A stretch of 5,496 nt of DNA, taken from Lachnoclostridium sp. UBA3775. Its GTDB lineage: Bacteria > Bacillota > Clostridia > Lachnospirales > Lachnospiraceae. Made by a program: the position numbers and the translations under genes. The notes beneath the pieces were generated by a model, which saw nothing but the letters and a program-made list of their open reading frames with translations, was not told where the DNA came from and searched no databases. Positions 4,700 to 5,496 of the stretch are shown here, one piece after another. Positions within the stretch are counted from its first letter, which is position 1; each line of letters begins with the position of its first letter. Location of the stretch: assembly GCA_002369525.1 (NCBI GenBank), contig DFFN01000015.1, positions 1 to 5,496 of the forward strand. The letters are read 5' to 3'.

Positions 4700-5239
4700 G
4701 TGAATAGATTAAAAGAAATTTACAATAACGAGATTGCCGGAAAGATGCAGGAAAAGTTCGGTTACAAGAACGTAATGCAGATTCCCAAGATTGACAAGAT
4801 CGTTCTTAACATGGGTGTCGGCGAAGCAAAGGACAATGCAAAGTCTCTTGAGAACGCCGTAAAGGACATGGAGATCATCTCCGGCCAGAAGCCCGTGATC
4901 ACTAAGGCTAAAAAGTCTATTGCAAACTTCAAGATCAGAGAAGGTCTTAACATCGGATGCAAGGTTACCCTCCGCGGTGACAAGATGTATGATTTCCTCG
5001 ATCGCCTTGTAAACCTTGCTCTTCCCCGAGTACGTGACTTCCGCGGCGTTAATCCCAACGCTTTCGACGGAAGAGGAGATTATGCTCTCGGAATCAAGGA
5101 GCAGATCATCTTCCCTGAAATTGAGTATGATAAGATCGACAAGGTTCGCGGCATGGACGTAATCATCGTAACAACAGCGAAGACAGATGAGGAGGCACGT
5201 GAGCTTCTTACACTGTTCGGTATGCCGTTCAGCAAATAG
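4700..5239 (+). CDS. rplE: 50S ribosomal protein L5 (uL5), GTG start
   Basis: L5 binds 5S rRNA and helps form the central protuberance; it contacts P-site tRNA and the S13 bridge. The 179-residue product is the usual length. It starts MNRLKEIYNNEI, followed by MQIPKIDKIVLNMGVGEAK (26-44), the N-terminal signature. TKAKKSIANFKIREG (68-82) is the rRNA-binding segment. The C-terminal domain carries DFRGVNPNAFDGRGDYALGI (113-132) and ends in LFGMPFSK, all conserved. The start is GTG 4700, set by AAGGAGG at 4684-4690, 9 nt upstream. This is the third GTG start in the window. The TAG stop overlaps the rpsZ ribosome-binding site. Confidence 0.97.
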   Translation: MNRLKEIYNNEIAGKMQEKFGYKNVMQIPKIDKIVLNMGVGEAKDNAKSLENAVKDMEIISGQKPVITKAKKSIANFKIREGLNIGCKVTLRGDKMYDFLDRLVNLALPRVRDFRGVNPNAFDGRGDYALGIKEQIIFPEIEYDKIDKVRGMDVIIVTTAKTDEEARELLTLFGMPFSK

Positions 5240-5249
5240 GAGGAATAAG

Positions 5250-5435
5250 ATGGCTAAGACATCAATGAAAATAAAGCAGGCTCGTCCTCAGAAGTTCAAG
5301 GTTCGTGAGTATACACGCTGCAACATTTGCGGACGTCCCCACGCTGTTCTTAAGAAATACGGAATCTGCAGAGTTTGCTTCCGTGAACTGGCTTACAAGG
5401 GTCAGATTCCCGGTGTTAAGAAAGCAAGCTGGTAA
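5250..5435 (+). CDS. rpsZ: 30S ribosomal protein S14 type Z (uS14), zinc-binding
   Basis: S14 binds 16S rRNA in the 30S head next to S3, S10 and S19. The 61-residue product is the short zinc-containing (C+) form usual in Firmicutes, in contrast to the cysteine-free form of about 100 residues. The four zinc ligands are C24, C27, C40 and C43 in CNICGRPHAVLKKYGICRVC. It begins MAKTSMKIKQARPQKFKVRE and ends KGQIPGVKKASW, both conserved. The start is ATG 5250, with AGGAGG at 5238-5243. The longer in-frame extension upstream (from 5187) only reads rplE in another frame. Sometimes named rpsN or rpsN1. Bacteria with this form may carry a zinc-independent paralogue elsewhere for zinc starvation; that cannot be seen here. 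Confidence 0.97.
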   Translation: MAKTSMKIKQARPQKFKVREYTRCNICGRPHAVLKKYGICRVCFRELAYKGQIPGVKKASW

Positions 5436-5455
5436 TTAAGAAGGAGGTAGTTTCA

Positions 5456-5496
5456 ATGACAATGAGTGATCCCATTGCAGATATGCTTACAAGAAT
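5456..5496 (+). CDS. rpsH: 30S ribosomal protein S8 (uS8), 5' end only
   Basis: Only the first 13 codons are inside the window, reading MTMSDPIADMLTR, a diagnostic S8 N-terminus. S8 binds the 16S rRNA central domain and, in E. coli, also represses the spc operon. The ATG at 5456 is preceded by AAGGAGG at 5441-5447 with 8-nt spacing. The alternative ATG at 5462 would be 14 nt away. The gap from rpsZ is 20 nt. The position after rpsZ is the canonical one. Confidence 0.93.
   Translation, partial: MTMSDPIADMLTR

Noticed and set aside
5187..5249. N-terminal extension of S14 from 5187
   Set aside because: This stretch is the end of rplE in another frame. ATG 5250 has AGGAGG in place and gives the standard 61-residue protein.

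Overview
This window is an uninterrupted piece of the fused S10-spc ribosomal protein operon of a Gram-positive bacterium, all on the + strand. Gene order is rplD (3' part), rplW, rplB, rpsS, rplV, rpsC, rplP, rpmC, rpsQ, rplN, rplX, rplE, rpsZ (zinc-type rpsN) and the first codons of rpsH. Order, orientation and protein lengths are the canonical ones. The organism is most likely a member of the class Clostridia, and the protein sequences look most like Lachnospiraceae: L22 starts MAKGHRSQIK with a basic N-terminal extension, L2 carries VMNPNDHPHGGGEGR, S17 starts (V)ERNLRKTR, and S14 is the four-cysteine form. Strong AAGGAGG-type Shine-Dalgarno sequences precede nearly every gene. The family assignment comes from remembered sequence patterns, not a search, and I do not name a genus.

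Layout: 1-712 holds the end of rplD and rplW, which overlap by one base (TAATG). Bases 713-778 are a 66-nt gap with a hairpin and a possible 11-codon leader ORF that ends in the rplB ribosome-binding site. Bases 779-1914 hold rplB and rpsS. Bases 1915-1998 are an 84-nt gap, the longest in the window, with two compact GC-rich hairpins directly upstream of the rplV ribosome-binding site. Bases 1999-3980 hold rplV, rpsC, rplP, rpmC and rpsQ, with two start/stop overlaps. Bases 3981-5496 continue without a break into the spc part (rplN, rplX, rplE, rpsZ, rpsH). The junction between the S10 and spc parts is only 14 nt, so there is no room for a separate spc promoter there.

The proteins assemble into the two ribosomal subunits. 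L2, L4, L5, L14, L16, L22, L23, L24 and L29 go to the 50S; S3, S8, S14, S17 and S19 go to the 30S. L4, L22, L23, L24 and L29 shape the peptide exit tunnel and its mouth. L2 and L16 surround the peptidyl-transferase centre. S3, S14 and S19 form the 30S head. Tight spacing, overlaps and ribosome-binding sites sitting on upstream stop codons point to one polycistronic message with translational coupling.

The coding content is ordinary core genome, and I see no mobile element, CRISPR array, RNA gene, promoter or intrinsic terminator. The only candidates for something undescribed are the two structured intergenic segments (713-778 and 1915-1998), which could be cis-regulatory or RNA-processing elements inside the operon.
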